Translations under genes and position numbers: made by a program | NCBI RefSeq assembly: GCF_007830265.1 | Contig: NZ_VLKE01000001.1 | Location: forward strand, 6,758,001-6,822,000 | Direction: 5' to 3' | Length of the DNA stretch: 64,000 bases | DNA from: Micromonospora olivasterospora | GTDB lineage: Bacteria; Actinomycetota; Actinomycetes; Mycobacteriales; Micromonosporaceae | The notes under the pieces: model-generated | Database searches by the model: none | What the model was told of the DNA's origin: nothing | What the model saw: the letters and a program-made list of their open reading frames with translations, nothing else | Shown: positions 17,501 to 25,955 of the stretch, in pieces | Position numbering within the stretch: position 1 is the first letter of the stretch | Layout of the letters: the number at the start of each line of letters is the position of its first letter

Positions 17501-19692
17501 TTTTCCCCTCTCACGAGTGATGCGATCCGTTCCTGTACGGCTGGGTCCAGTTCGCGCAGCGTCGTCGAGGCGACCGCACCGCTGAGGTAGCCCTGCACGT
17601 GATGGATGCCCAGGCGGAAAATCTCGTACAGACTGACTGGTGCGTCATCGTCGAAGCCCTCGACGATGACCGTCCTCGGCTGCCCGGCCTGTCCCTGGTC
17701 GCTGGCGTAGCGAGCGACGCGCGCCACCAACGTGAGTTCCTCCAACGCCATGGGATGGTGCAGGATCGCCCGGTCGACCTTGATCTGGGTGAGCGGCAAC
17801 TCGGCCATACGTGCCAGCGATGCGTAGCCAACTCCGAAGTCGTCGACCGCGAAGCTGATCCGCAGCTCTCTCGCGAGCGTGGTGAGCCGGTTGTGGAAGT
17901 AGACCAGGGGCTCCTGCGGCCATCGCTCGCCCGGCTCCGGTGTGATCGGGTCCTGCTCGGAGATTTCCAGTGTCAGGCTTCGGGGCTGCAACCCTGCCTC
18001 GGTGAGCGCCTTGCTCACCTGGTTGAGGTACGCGTCGCTGAGCAGTGAGCGGACCGCCACGTTGACCGACAACGGCTTGGTTCCCTGCCATCCGGAGGCT
18101 GCGTCGGCTTCGGCGTAGGAGTGGATTGCTTTGGCTACGAGGATTGCGTCGCGTTCGACGACGAATCGGTCGCCCCAGTCATGGGCCATCCGCAGCGCAG
18201 ACCAGGGAGCGCGCAGCTCACCGTCGTTGCGGCGGGCCAACGCCTCGAAGCTCTGGACGCTGACACCGGTCGCGCGTTGGTCCAGCTCGACGACCGGCTG
18301 GAACACCATGATCATCGACCCGATCAGCTGTTGGTAGAGGCTGAAAGCATCGTCGTACAGCTTGAGTGGGAGTCGGCCGAATGAGGTGCGCAGGGCAGTC
18401 AGGACGGTCATCTCCGACTGCAGAGGATCGGCGGCCGGATCGGATTCCCAGACCGCCCGGAGCATGACGGCCAGCGGTTCGCCCATGTCCAGCTGGGCAA
18501 GTGCCGGGTCGACCACCACAAGGGTGAGAGTACGGTCGCCAGCGAACGAGAGAGGCACGCAAAGCATCCGGCGGCCGACCCCATGCGAAACAACATATCC
18601 CGGCGTCGCCCTGGGATGCTTTACGCCGTCGACGGCCGCGATCTCAAGCATCGGCGACAGCGTGTCCTTGTCGAACCGAGCCGTTCGGTTCACCACACCG
18701 AAGCTGCTGCCGACGAACTCCACGACCGCGGCCGATTCCGCATCGAGCGCGTGTCGGATGAGTTCGACGCGTCCGTCTCGTTCGCCCTGATGAGACTGGT
18801 GCGCTGAGCGCACGTCGGCGCGGAACATCCGATCCAGCAGCTGCCGGATCGAGCTCGTCTGGTCCTCAAGTGGGTTTAGGCAGGGACGCGAGATGCCTGG
18901 GTTCGCCGGGCTGCTGAGCGCTTGGCGATCGTGCCGGGACATGGGCGGGTGGGTCAGCACCGTGGTGGCTCCGTAGACGTGCGCTGTGTGCACCGGCGGC
19001 GGATCCATACCCTGCTCGGCGACAAACGTCGCCATCTGCGCAAACGATACCCGTCCCGCCTCGTCGCCTGCCCTGCCCCGCAACGCTCGCAACACATGGT
19101 GGGTCAACGTTCCGTGGCCATACTCGGCGCTCTCCCGGGTCACTGATCCACTGGGGCAGGCGAGCAGAGCATTGTGCCGGGGTCGGTCCACCGCCTCCGC
19201 GTACGACTGCAGAACCTTGATGTTGCGTCGGTCCGCATCGGTGTAGACACCCGCGTGACAACAGTCGAGCACCAGGAACGAGGCGCCCGCGAAGGCGTCG
19301 AAGATATCCCGCTTGAGGAAGGACATCCGTAACCCGCTGTCGGGCTCGCGGGCAAGTACCTCCGGATCAAGGTCAGCCGTGACCAGATAGGCATCGAGTT
19401 GATCACTCCATTGCGGGACCAGCGTATGGCCGGCGAAGTAGACAAACAAGACATCCGACGGCGCAGACTGCAGGGCCAGATCACGCAGAAATATCTTGAT
19501 CTCGCGCCAGGTGGCGTCGGGACCTACGAACATCTTTACCGCGCCGTCGTCGAAGGTGCCGATGTCCTGGTCCAACAACACGTCTCGCAGCGCGAGAACA
19601 TCACTCTCGGCGTACCGGAGCGGAGGTAACTGGACGTTGCGGCCACACTGGTCGAGTCCGATCAGGACCGCCCAACGTCTGCTCGGCGCCAT
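17497..19692 (-). CDS. Caspase-like protease fused to an EAL phosphodiesterase domain
   Basis: Numbering uses the ATG at 19692 (731 residues); the frame stays open to 19728. Residues 5-250 form a caspase (C14) fold: WAVLIGLDQCG, then FVYFAGHTL with the likely catalytic H89 and LDCCHAG with C145. Residues about 310-420 look like a GAF-type sensory module (AAVVEFVGSSFGVVNRTARF ... RMLCVPLSFAGDRTLTLVVV). Residues about 455-720 are an EAL domain with the metal and catalytic positions present: E483 in SFEALARR, N544, E576 in LEIS, D617-D618 in DDFGVGYASL, K638, E678 and Q700 in VQGYL. An active c-di-GMP-hydrolysing or c-di-GMP-sensing domain is therefore plausible. The protein is cytoplasmic, with no membrane segment. 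A protease gated by a cyclic dinucleotide, or one coupled to its removal, is inferred. It overlaps the EACC1-like gene by 4 bases. Confidence 0.85.
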   Translation of the reverse strand: MAPSRRWAVLIGLDQCGRNVQLPPLRYAESDVLALRDVLLDQDIGTFDDGAVKMFVGPDATWREIKIFLRDLALQSAPSDVLFVYFAGHTLVPQWSDQLDAYLVTADLDPEVLAREPDSGLRMSFLKRDIFDAFAGASFLVLDCCHAGVYTDADRRNIKVLQSYAEAVDRPRHNALLACPSGSVTRESAEYGHGTLTHHVLRALRGRAGDEAGRVSFAQMATFVAEQGMDPPPVHTAHVYGATTVLTHPPMSRHDRQALSSPANPGISRPCLNPLEDQTSSIRQLLDRMFRADVRSAHQSHQGERDGRVELIRHALDAESAAVVEFVGSSFGVVNRTARFDKDTLSPMLEIAAVDGVKHPRATPGYVVSHGVGRRMLCVPLSFAGDRTLTLVVVDPALAQLDMGEPLAVMLRAVWESDPAADPLQSEMTVLTALRTSFGRLPLKLYDDAFSLYQQLIGSMIMVFQPVVELDQRATGVSVQSFEALARRNDGELRAPWSALRMAHDWGDRFVVERDAILVAKAIHSYAEADAASGWQGTKPLSVNVAVRSLLSDAYLNQVSKALTEAGLQPRSLTLEISEQDPITPEPGERWPQEPLVYFHNRLTTLARELRISFAVDDFGVGYASLARMAELPLTQIKVDRAILHHPMALEELTLVARVARYASDQGQAGQPRTVIVEGFDDDAPVSLYEIFRLGIHHVQGYLSGAVASTTLRELDPAVQERIASLVRGEK

Positions 19693-20089
19693 CAGCCCCC
19701 CAAAGGCGATCCGCTGCGGTAACAGCATGAGTTCGATTCGGTGCCGCGAGTGACACTATCGACAACTCGGTGATCGCGCCGCCCTGAGCGGTAAGTCAGA
19801 TTTCCGTCACGTTGCCGTAGAAACGAGACACGAAGCCATCGATCATGTTTGCCGGACGCTTGGGCACCAAGGACACAATTCGATAGGCGACCGGTCCAAG
19901 GGCAGTAGGCAAGATCCAAGAGCGTCTGGCACACAGCGTGGGAACGGGGCCCTCTTCCCAGCAGGCACAGCAGCAGTGGCCGGTCGCTCCCCTGCCTTCG
20001 CCGGACCGACATGGCCACATCTTGCCGGCCCGCTACGGCAGACTGGGCCGACCCGGCATAACCGCGAGGTCGGAGCATGGGGACCTGCG
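19693..20089. other. Gap upstream of the caspase-EAL gene
   Basis: About 400 bases without a supported gene; short frames on both strands look random. It should contain the caspase-EAL promoter (minus strand). No strong hairpin or repeat was noted. Confidence 0.35.
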
Positions 20090-20500
20090 ATGCTGCCGTC
20101 TGTGACACCCATCGTGCTGACGATCGCCCGAATCGTCCTTCGTGGCGTGCTGCCGTATGCCGACTTGCTGCGCCGCGCCCGCGTCCGGCACCGCGCCCGC
20201 GACCTCGCTACCCGCACGCCCAGCCGCAGGACGAGACGGCCGCAACCGGGGTGGACTTCGCCCAATTGGCGCTACTGCGGCTGCTCTGGCTGCAGCGCGA
20301 AGCTCGCCGTGCGGTACGGAGACGCCAACGGGAGGCCGCGGCGCTATTGGCGCGCAGCTCCTTGGAGACGTGCATCCTCGGTCTCTGGTGCCTACACGAT
20401 CCCACCGCCGCCAGCAAGCTACGCACCTCGGAGATCAAGACCGCGCCGGCGATGCTGACCTTTCTGTCGAGCACCGGGCTGATCCCCGGCCAGGGCGATC
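20090..20500 (+). pseudogene. Truncated, frameshifted hypothetical gene
   Basis: The gene begins at an ATG with a hydrophobic, then basic, N-terminus (MLPSVTPIVLTIARIVLRGV, LLRRARVRHRARDLATRTP). Near 20218 the coherent sequence changes frame and continues as QPQDETAATGVDFAQLALLR, AAALLARSSLETCILGLWCL and SEIKTAPAMLTFLSSTGLIP before losing sense at about 20500. A single-base change explains the shift, and the 3' end is missing. It may be related to DUF5677-type proteins (weak memory). It lies convergent to the Pycsar-like operon and is not part of it. Confidence 0.4.
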
Positions 20501-20653
20501 GCCAGCCGGCCTGCACGCCAACGACGACAGCATGCCGACCAGGAGGTAGGCGCCTACGGCTAACCAGATCGTTTGGTTCAGGGTCCGACCGCCTCCGAAG
20601 AAGCTGATCAGAGCTACGACGGCAAAATCGATCGCCAGAATTAGGAGGACATG

Positions 20654-21112
20654 TCAGGTGATGACCACGGCCGCGAGGGCCACGACGCCGACCACGAGGG
20701 CGCGGATGGACCAGGTGATTCGGGTGAACTTGCGGTACGCCACCATGTTTGCAGCCCAGATCTGTCCGGCGATCGCCCGCTCGAACGCGTCCTCGTCAGC
20801 CGCCGCCGCCACCCAGGCATCGACGAAGGCTTCCCGGTCCTTGCCGTACCGACGGGCGACGTGGTCATAGTAGTGCAGGGACCACGCGGGTGCAGCCTGC
20901 CGTCGTGGCGCCAGCGTGTAGAGCGCCAGCAACGCGCTGAGCACGATGCAGATGCCGGCGACGGACAAGACGCCTTTGGCCCAGGATCCGTGAGCCGACG
21001 GCAGCTGCCCAGCCAGGACCCCGGCGGCGGCCAGGACGGCGGCAGCCTTCACGTCGGCGAAGCGGATCATCTCGTTTGCCTGTTGCAGGGAGGCTCGTTC
21101 CGCTTCCCTCAT
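20654..21112 (-). CDS. Pycsar-type membrane effector (PycTM / DUF5706-like)
   Basis: The 152-residue product has an N-terminal helix with the motif RFADVKAAAVLAAAGVLAG running into a first membrane segment (about residues 24-43), a second segment at 46-67, a soluble domain (HYYDHVARRYGKDREAFVDA) and a C-terminal membrane segment (about 131-151, ALVVGVVALAAVVIT). The charged-then-hydrophobic ADxKA start and this topology fit the Pycsar effector family, which impairs the inner membrane when activated by a cyclic pyrimidine nucleotide. It is the last gene of the operon and its start overlaps the preceding stop by 4 bases. The effector role is inferred from the family and from the cyclase-like gene nearby. 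Confidence 0.72.
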   Translation of the reverse strand: MREAERASLQQANEMIRFADVKAAAVLAAAGVLAGQLPSAHGSWAKGVLSVAGICIVLSALLALYTLAPRRQAAPAWSLHYYDHVARRYGKDREAFVDAWVAAAADEDAFERAIAGQIWAANMVAYRKFTRITWSIRALVVGVVALAAVVIT

Positions 21113-21783
21113 GAGGCTTCCAGCCGTTCCGCCAGGTCGGGTCGGTCATACGAGGAGAAGAACTGCCCCAGCTGCTCGAGCAGGTATCGGCGTTCACCGT
21201 CCTCGAGCCGCCCGAGAAAGTCACCGATCAGCTTGGCGATCACCAGGAACCGGGACTCGCCTACCTCTCCGAACTTCTCGGCGATTTCCTCGAACCTGAT
21301 GGTGAGTAGCTCTTCCGGCCGGTCAGGGTGGTGGTAGAGCCAGTAGCTGCGGGCGACGTCGGGACGGGAGTAGACGCTCTCCCGCAGGTAACGGATCCGC
21401 TCCAACTCGGCCCGCTGCTTCAGGCGTTCGAGGGCGGACTGCCGGTCGATCTCCAAGATGGCTTCTGCAGCGATGCGGGCTTGCGGGCTGACTGCCAGTT
21501 GGACGCGGGCACCATAGGGGTTCCGGGTGTTGATCTCGTTCTCGGCGTTGCCGGCCTGGGTGACGCAGTATTGGGCGGTCACCCGGTCGGCCCACTCCGT
21601 GACCCTTTGTCGCGTCGTCCAGATGGCAGCCTCGTCGTTCCCCTGCCACCAGAGCTGGAGGGTCGCGTCGAATGCGATGTGTGGGTGGCAGCTGCGCAGC
21701 TCGGCGGGAAAGGTGACCGGATGTGCGGGTTCCTCGGGTCTCGCCCAGAGGCGGGACAGGCGGCCACGCCAGTTCTCACTCAT
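21109..21783 (-). CDS. Unrecognised coupling protein of the cyclase operon
   Basis: The product has 224 residues, with a short basic N-terminus, a beta-rich part (FPAELRSCHPHIAFDATLQL ... ARVQLAVSPQARIAAEAILE) and a long charged helix (ALERLKQRAELERIRYLRES), then YWLYHHPDRPEELLTIRFEE and a helical tail. The layout weakly recalls SPFH/band-7-like proteins, but I cannot claim the family. No membrane segment or signal peptide is seen. It overlaps both neighbours by 4 bases, between the NTPase and the membrane effector. A scaffold or adaptor role between them is only inferred from position. Confidence 0.65.
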   Translation of the reverse strand: MSENWRGRLSRLWARPEEPAHPVTFPAELRSCHPHIAFDATLQLWWQGNDEAAIWTTRQRVTEWADRVTAQYCVTQAGNAENEINTRNPYGARVQLAVSPQARIAAEAILEIDRQSALERLKQRAELERIRYLRESVYSRPDVARSYWLYHHPDRPEELLTIRFEEIAEKFGEVGESRFLVIAKLIGDFLGRLEDGERRYLLEQLGQFFSSYDRPDLAERLEAS

Positions 21784-23813
21784 GCGGCGCCCAGCGGGTT
21801 CGCTCGGTGGAGCCGCTCGTTGAGCCGGTCACGCAGGTCCCTGGCGGCCGGCGCCTGGGCGTCGCGGGCGAGTGGCTGCCAGTCGTACAGCAGGTCGGAC
21901 ATGCGGGCGAAGCGGCTGCTGGCGCCCTGACCGGTCCCGCCGGCACGGACGATCAGGTCGGTGATCAGGTCCTCGTAGACGGGTTCGTCGGCCGCCGCGT
22001 CCAGCCAGCGGAAGAGCGCCTCGCGGGATTCGCCCTGGGGCCCTTCGCCGGTGAACAGGAGCGTGAAGGCGTGTACCAGTCGGGTCTGCCGTTCCGCATC
22101 GCCAGCCAGTTCGGCGAGAAGGCACCCGGCCCGGTCCGGGGTTTCGGAGATCGCCGCCAGGGCGCGCAGTCCCGCGTCGTGCCGCTGGTCCTGCCCGGCC
22201 GCCCAGTCGACGACCTGGCGCAGCGTCGCCTGCCGGTGCAGCGGCCGGCCCCAGAGTGACCGCACGGCCTCCACGACCCCGTCGGTGACGACGTCGATCC
22301 CCCGCCCGGCCAGGTTGTTCAGCCGGGTCAGCACCGCCTGCGGATACGCGTCTGCCAGCGCTCCGCCGCAGACTGCGGCGACCGCGCAGAGCAGCGTCAT
22401 CCTTCTCGACTGGGCGGCCCACTGGTTGAGCCGCCCACGCATCGCCGCTCCGGCCTCGGGGCTCATCGCCACTGCGGTTATCAGGTCGACGACCAGCGGT
22501 CGCAGGGTCTGGTAACCCCACCACCGTTCGATCAACGTGCGCACTTCGGGCGCGTCGGCCCCGGGAAGCGCCAGGGTCACGGCGAGCATGGCCGAGGCCA
22601 CCTGTCCGGCGACGCGGGCGTTGGGGGCGCCGCCGCGGCGTATCGGCAGGTCGGACGCCCAGCTCCAAAGGTTCGTACGGAAGGCCTTGGACTGGTCGCC
22701 GTGCACGTAGCGCAGGATCGCGACGTCGTAGGACGGCAGGGTGAAAAAGATCCGATGCTCGTCGTCGATCCGGGCGTTGACGCTTTTGGCGAGCTGACGG
22801 ATCCCCGGGGCGCCGATGCCGCCGCGCACGTTGGCCGGTTCCTCCAGTATCTTGGCGAGCTTCTCCATGGCGTGCAGGACGTTGGTGGCCTGTCCTCCTT
22901 GCAGGAAGGCCAGGGCGATGAGGAAGAGCCGGGTCCGCGGATCGGGGTTCGTCTCGAACCAGGCGACCAGTTCTTCGTCCCAGTTCTGGTAGGCCTGGAC
23001 CGACTTGCGGGCGATCTCGGCAAGCGGTTCCTGCGGATCACTCGCCGCGGCCCTGATCCGATGGGACAGCCTCGCGATCTGCGCCGGGGTTGCGCCCTCC
23101 AGCATCGCTGGCAGCGGCGGCGTCTTGAGCAGCATGTCCACGTCCAGCCGGGCGCACTGGTCTTCCAGGAGCCGGCTCAGCAGTTCCTCCCGTACAGGAG
23201 CGGTGACCGTGAGGGCGGTGAAGCCCGGAACGTCCTCGGGCCTTTCGAGGCTCTTCCGGTCGACCAGCACGACGAGGTACGAGTCCCGCTTCTCCACTGC
23301 CTCTCGATAAGCGATGAGCAGCTCCCGCAACCGCCCGTTCCGGCTTCCGGGCGGCACCGTGAGCAGGTAGGCGCAGCGGCCGTAAGACGACCACGGCACC
23401 TCGTCGATGGGCAGGAGCCGCTGCTCGTCGTCGTCGATCGGGATCTCTCGCCGAGGCGAAGGAACGCCGCCGAGCAGACCGACCGCGGCGGTCCGCCGTC
23501 CGGTGCCGGGGTCGGCAACCAGCAGGACGTGACGCCGCTCCCGCAGGATCCCGGCCGCCGCTTCCCTGGACAGCCCGTCCGGGCCGTAGACGCGCTCCAC
23601 GAAGGCCTCGATCGTCTCCTGCACGAAGGCGTCGGAGAGTTCCCGGGCAGCCTGGTAGCGCCCGAGCCAGTTGTGGACGTTCTGCACCATGTCGCGGCCG
23701 ACACGCGAGGCGACCTGACCGCTGTTCTCGTCAACGCTGAGGCCATCGTCGATGTCATCGGCGTAGGAATCGTCGATGTCCGGGTCCACGGGCTCGATCG
23801 CATCGGTGGTCAT
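21780..23813 (-). CDS. P-loop NTPase with alpha-helical C-terminus (conflict-system ATPase)
   Basis: The 677-residue protein has an acidic N-terminus (to about residue 35), a short beta motif (RVGRDMVQNVHNWLG) like the GRD segments that precede effector modules in actinomycetes, and a P-loop region with a Walker A variant ADPGTGRRTAAVGLL at about residues 98-112. A Walker B-like strand is SYLVVLVDRKS at about 178-188. From about residue 230 the protein is helical and repeat-like (IRTLIERWWGYQTL, RLNQWAAQSRRM). It resembles STAND-like or divergent AAA ATPases of conflict systems rather than a known named family. The Lys normally expected in Walker A is Arg (GTGRRT), so nucleotide binding may be altered. 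It overlaps the cyclase stop and the next start by 4 bases each. Confidence 0.65.
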   Translation of the reverse strand: MTTDAIEPVDPDIDDSYADDIDDGLSVDENSGQVASRVGRDMVQNVHNWLGRYQAARELSDAFVQETIEAFVERVYGPDGLSREAAAGILRERRHVLLVADPGTGRRTAAVGLLGGVPSPRREIPIDDDEQRLLPIDEVPWSSYGRCAYLLTVPPGSRNGRLRELLIAYREAVEKRDSYLVVLVDRKSLERPEDVPGFTALTVTAPVREELLSRLLEDQCARLDVDMLLKTPPLPAMLEGATPAQIARLSHRIRAAASDPQEPLAEIARKSVQAYQNWDEELVAWFETNPDPRTRLFLIALAFLQGGQATNVLHAMEKLAKILEEPANVRGGIGAPGIRQLAKSVNARIDDEHRIFFTLPSYDVAILRYVHGDQSKAFRTNLWSWASDLPIRRGGAPNARVAGQVASAMLAVTLALPGADAPEVRTLIERWWGYQTLRPLVVDLITAVAMSPEAGAAMRGRLNQWAAQSRRMTLLCAVAAVCGGALADAYPQAVLTRLNNLAGRGIDVVTDGVVEAVRSLWGRPLHRQATLRQVVDWAAGQDQRHDAGLRALAAISETPDRAGCLLAELAGDAERQTRLVHAFTLLFTGEGPQGESREALFRWLDAAADEPVYEDLITDLIVRAGGTGQGASSRFARMSDLLYDWQPLARDAQAPAARDLRDRLNERLHRANPLGAA

Positions 23814-24589
23814 CGGTCACCGCCTCGGTGCTGCGTCATGCTCTCGACCGTGGTGGCGACCTGGCCGTCGTTCCGCTTCACCCGCGGCCCGGAGACCTGA
23901 GGCCGTGCGGGCTTCTCGGTCATCGGCGGCGGTGGCGCGGCCGGCAACACGCCGAGCAGATTCCCGGAGACCTCCGGGAGGTAGAGCCATGCCTGCTGGC
24001 TGAACGCCTTGCCGTCGACCGTCGCCGTGACCGGGAGGCAGCGGTCAGGCTGCATTCCGGCGTACCCGGCGGCGATGACGTCCTCGAAAACGCGCTCGGA
24101 GAAGATGCAGGCCACGAACGTCACGCGCGGGCTGGCCGCGGCGAGCACGGCCTTCACCGGCGCGGAATCGAGCAGACGGTGGGTGTCGTTGCGCGAGTCA
24201 CCGTTGCCGGTCCAGTGGGGATTTTCCGGGTCGGCTGGCAGCGGCCCGACGTGCAGGCTGACCCGCAACTGAAGGCGCGCTCGGGCCTCGCGGTTGTGCT
24301 CGGCAAGGCGTTCCTGGAGCAGGCGCGGGAACGGGTCCACCAGGTAGGGCAGGACGCGCGTCGGGAGCCCGACGGCGAAGCCGTCGCCGGTCGGGCCGAG
24401 GAACGCCGGACGCTCCCACTCGGCCCGCAGCCCGGCGCCGTTAAGGGCGTCGCCCACAAGATCGAGCAGACTTTTGCTGATCGCCTCGTGGGTGCTGCCC
24501 GGTTCGGCGGTGAAACCCTTGGCGTCCACCGCCAGGATCGCCCGGTACGGCGGCAGGTCGATCGAACGTGCGAACGGGATGTGTTCCAC
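23810..24589 (-). CDS. Class III nucleotidyl cyclase-like protein
   Basis: In the 259-residue product, residues 14-190 follow the class III cyclase core: YRAILAVDAKGFT with D22 as first metal ligand, GPTGDGFAVGL with D69 as second, then ARLQLRVSLHVGPL and a later segment (PRVTFVACIFSERVFEDVIA) that suits the end of the core. The C-terminus is proline-rich and disordered (VLPAAPPPPMTEKP). Both metal aspartates are present, so catalysis is possible. Pycsar cyclases make cCMP or cUMP, and the linked PycTM-like effector points that way, but the base specificity cannot be read from the sequence. Its stop overlaps the NTPase start. Confidence 0.68.
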   Translation of the reverse strand: MEHIPFARSIDLPPYRAILAVDAKGFTAEPGSTHEAISKSLLDLVGDALNGAGLRAEWERPAFLGPTGDGFAVGLPTRVLPYLVDPFPRLLQERLAEHNREARARLQLRVSLHVGPLPADPENPHWTGNGDSRNDTHRLLDSAPVKAVLAAASPRVTFVACIFSERVFEDVIAAGYAGMQPDRCLPVTATVDGKAFSQQAWLYLPEVSGNLLGVLPAAPPPPMTEKPARPQVSGPRVKRNDGQVATTVESMTQHRGGDR

Positions 24590-24624
24590 AGGAGTCCTTT
24601 CTCGAGGACGGGACCCCTTCAGCG

Positions 24625-25326
24625 TCAGCCGGAACCGCGTGGTTCTCTGCCCAAATCTGGGCGGAGACCGTGTGACCGGCCGCTCAGTGCCACCGGGTCC
24701 ACGATGATGACCTCGCGCCGCCCGGTGGCGACAATGCCGGCCTCGCGCAGGACCGTCAGCTCGGCGACGACCGCGTTGCGCGAAGCGCCGACCAGTTCGG
24801 CGAGTTCCGCCTGGGACAGCCGGATCGCGGGCCGCCCGTCCGCGCGCCGGCTCTCCCGGTCGAGCTGAAACAGCGCCCGGGCCAGCCGCTCCCGGACCGG
24901 CAGCACGGCAAGCGCCGTACGTTGGGCGTCCGAGGTACGCAGCCGGCTCACCGTGTAGGAGGCGAAGCCCGTGGCGAACGCAGGCCGGGTCAGGAAGCGC
25001 CGGAACTGCGGGCCGGTGAGCAGCCGAGTGACCGTGGTGGTGAGTGCTGTGACCGTGGCCGAGCGCGGTTGCAGGTCGACGGCGGCCAGGTCGCCGACGA
25101 CATCGCCGGCGGCCCGCAGCGTCAGGATCGCGCGGCTGCCGTCGCTCTCCGACCGTACGATCTTGACGCAGCCGGCCAGGACCACGTGCACGTGCTGGGT
25201 GGTGTCACCCTGGCGCAGGAGCACGTCGCGGGGTTCGAAGCGTACGGGGATGCCAGTATCCTGCACCCGGTGCCACTCGTCCTGTGGGAGATGAGCGACG
25301 AGTCCGGATCCACCGCGGTCATACAT
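24625..25326 (-). CDS. Crp/Fnr-family regulator with cyclic-nucleotide-binding domain
   Basis: From the ATG at 25326 the protein has 233 residues. The N-terminal beta-roll (VRFEPRDVLLRQGDTTQHVH, VLAGCVKIVRSESDGSRAIL) has a phosphate-binding cassette GDVVGDLAAVDLQPRSATV, keeping the Arg-Ser pair that contacts the cyclic phosphate in CRP. A long dimer helix and a winged helix-turn-helix follow (LSQAELAELVGASRNAVVAE). The frame is open to a TTG at 25404, but those residues look non-native. An inverted repeat ATACAT-(7)-ATGTAT at 25321-25339 overlaps the start and could be a self-operator. The gene heads the cyclase operon, 35 bases before the next start. It may sense the cyclase product. Confidence 0.8.
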   Translation of the reverse strand: MYDRGGSGLVAHLPQDEWHRVQDTGIPVRFEPRDVLLRQGDTTQHVHVVLAGCVKIVRSESDGSRAILTLRAAGDVVGDLAAVDLQPRSATVTALTTTVTRLLTGPQFRRFLTRPAFATGFASYTVSRLRTSDAQRTALAVLPVRERLARALFQLDRESRRADGRPAIRLSQAELAELVGASRNAVVAELTVLREAGIVATGRREVIIVDPVALSGRSHGLRPDLGREPRGSG

Positions 25327-25440
25327 GTACAGAATGTATCGCCGACGCCCACAACGGGTAGCGGCGAACCAGTAGCGTTTCCCGGCGCTTGGCTCGGTTG
25401 TCAATGACGTTCGAAATTGTCACGCGCCGTCGACATCGGT

Positions 25441-25516
25441 CCCGATAACGCAGAGGGCTCCGAGCCGGGGGAACCTCAAGGTTCCCCGGTAGCTCGGAGA
25501 CGTCCACGTTATCGGG
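25441..25516. repeat. 76-base nested palindrome upstream of the crp-like gene
   Basis: Three nested arms pair: CCCGATAACG (25441-25450) with 25507-25516, CTCCGAGC (25458-25465) with 25492-25499, and GGGGAACCT (25468-25476) with 25479-25487 around a 2-base loop. The arms are perfect; small internal loops separate them. It sits between the operon's regulator gene and a transposase remnant. It could be a bidirectional terminator, an operator or the end of a lost mobile element. Confidence 0.75.
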
Positions 25517-25949
25517 GGGAAGCTCACCCGCACCGTCAAAGCCGTCACCGTCGCCACGCCCGGCGGCATCACCTTCCCGCACGCCCAGCAAGCCGTGCGG
25601 ATCACCCGCACCCGCATCGTCGCAGACAAGACCAGCCGCGAAACCGCCTACCTCACCGTGTCACTGCCCGCCGGCCAGGCTCTGCCCCGTGACCTGCAGA
25701 CCTGGATCCGCCGGCACTGGCACATCGAGAACCGCCTCCATCACGTACGCGACGTAACGTTCCGTGAAGACCTCCACCAAGCCCGGACAGGCACCGGACC
25801 CGCCGTCATCACAACCCTGCGTAACACCGCGATCGGCTGGCACCGCATCACCGGCGCGACCAACATCGCCCGCGCCACCCGCCAAGCCAACCGCCCGGTC
25901 ACACGACCTGATCACCGCCGTGACCAGCAGCTACCCCAGAACGCAATGA
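25517..25949 (+). pseudogene. C-terminal remnant of an ISAs1-type transposase
   Basis: The segment reads GKLTRTVKAVTVATPGG, RITRTRIVADKTSRETAYL, RRHWHIENRLHHVRDVTFRE and VITTLRNTAIGWHRITGA, the typical C-terminal part of ISAs1-family transposases (the IENxLHxxxDV motif). Near 25895 the frame changes, and the end (LITAVTSSYPRTQ, stop at 25947-25949) is in the adjoining frame. The N-terminal two thirds, including the first catalytic Asp, are absent. It is a non-functional relic. Confidence 0.7.
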
Positions 25950-25955
25950 CCCTGC

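Noticed and set aside
19843..20265. A minus-strand 140-codon frame upstream of the caspase-EAL gene
   Set aside because: The composition is Arg-rich and unnatural, and the plus-strand pseudogene explains part of the region.
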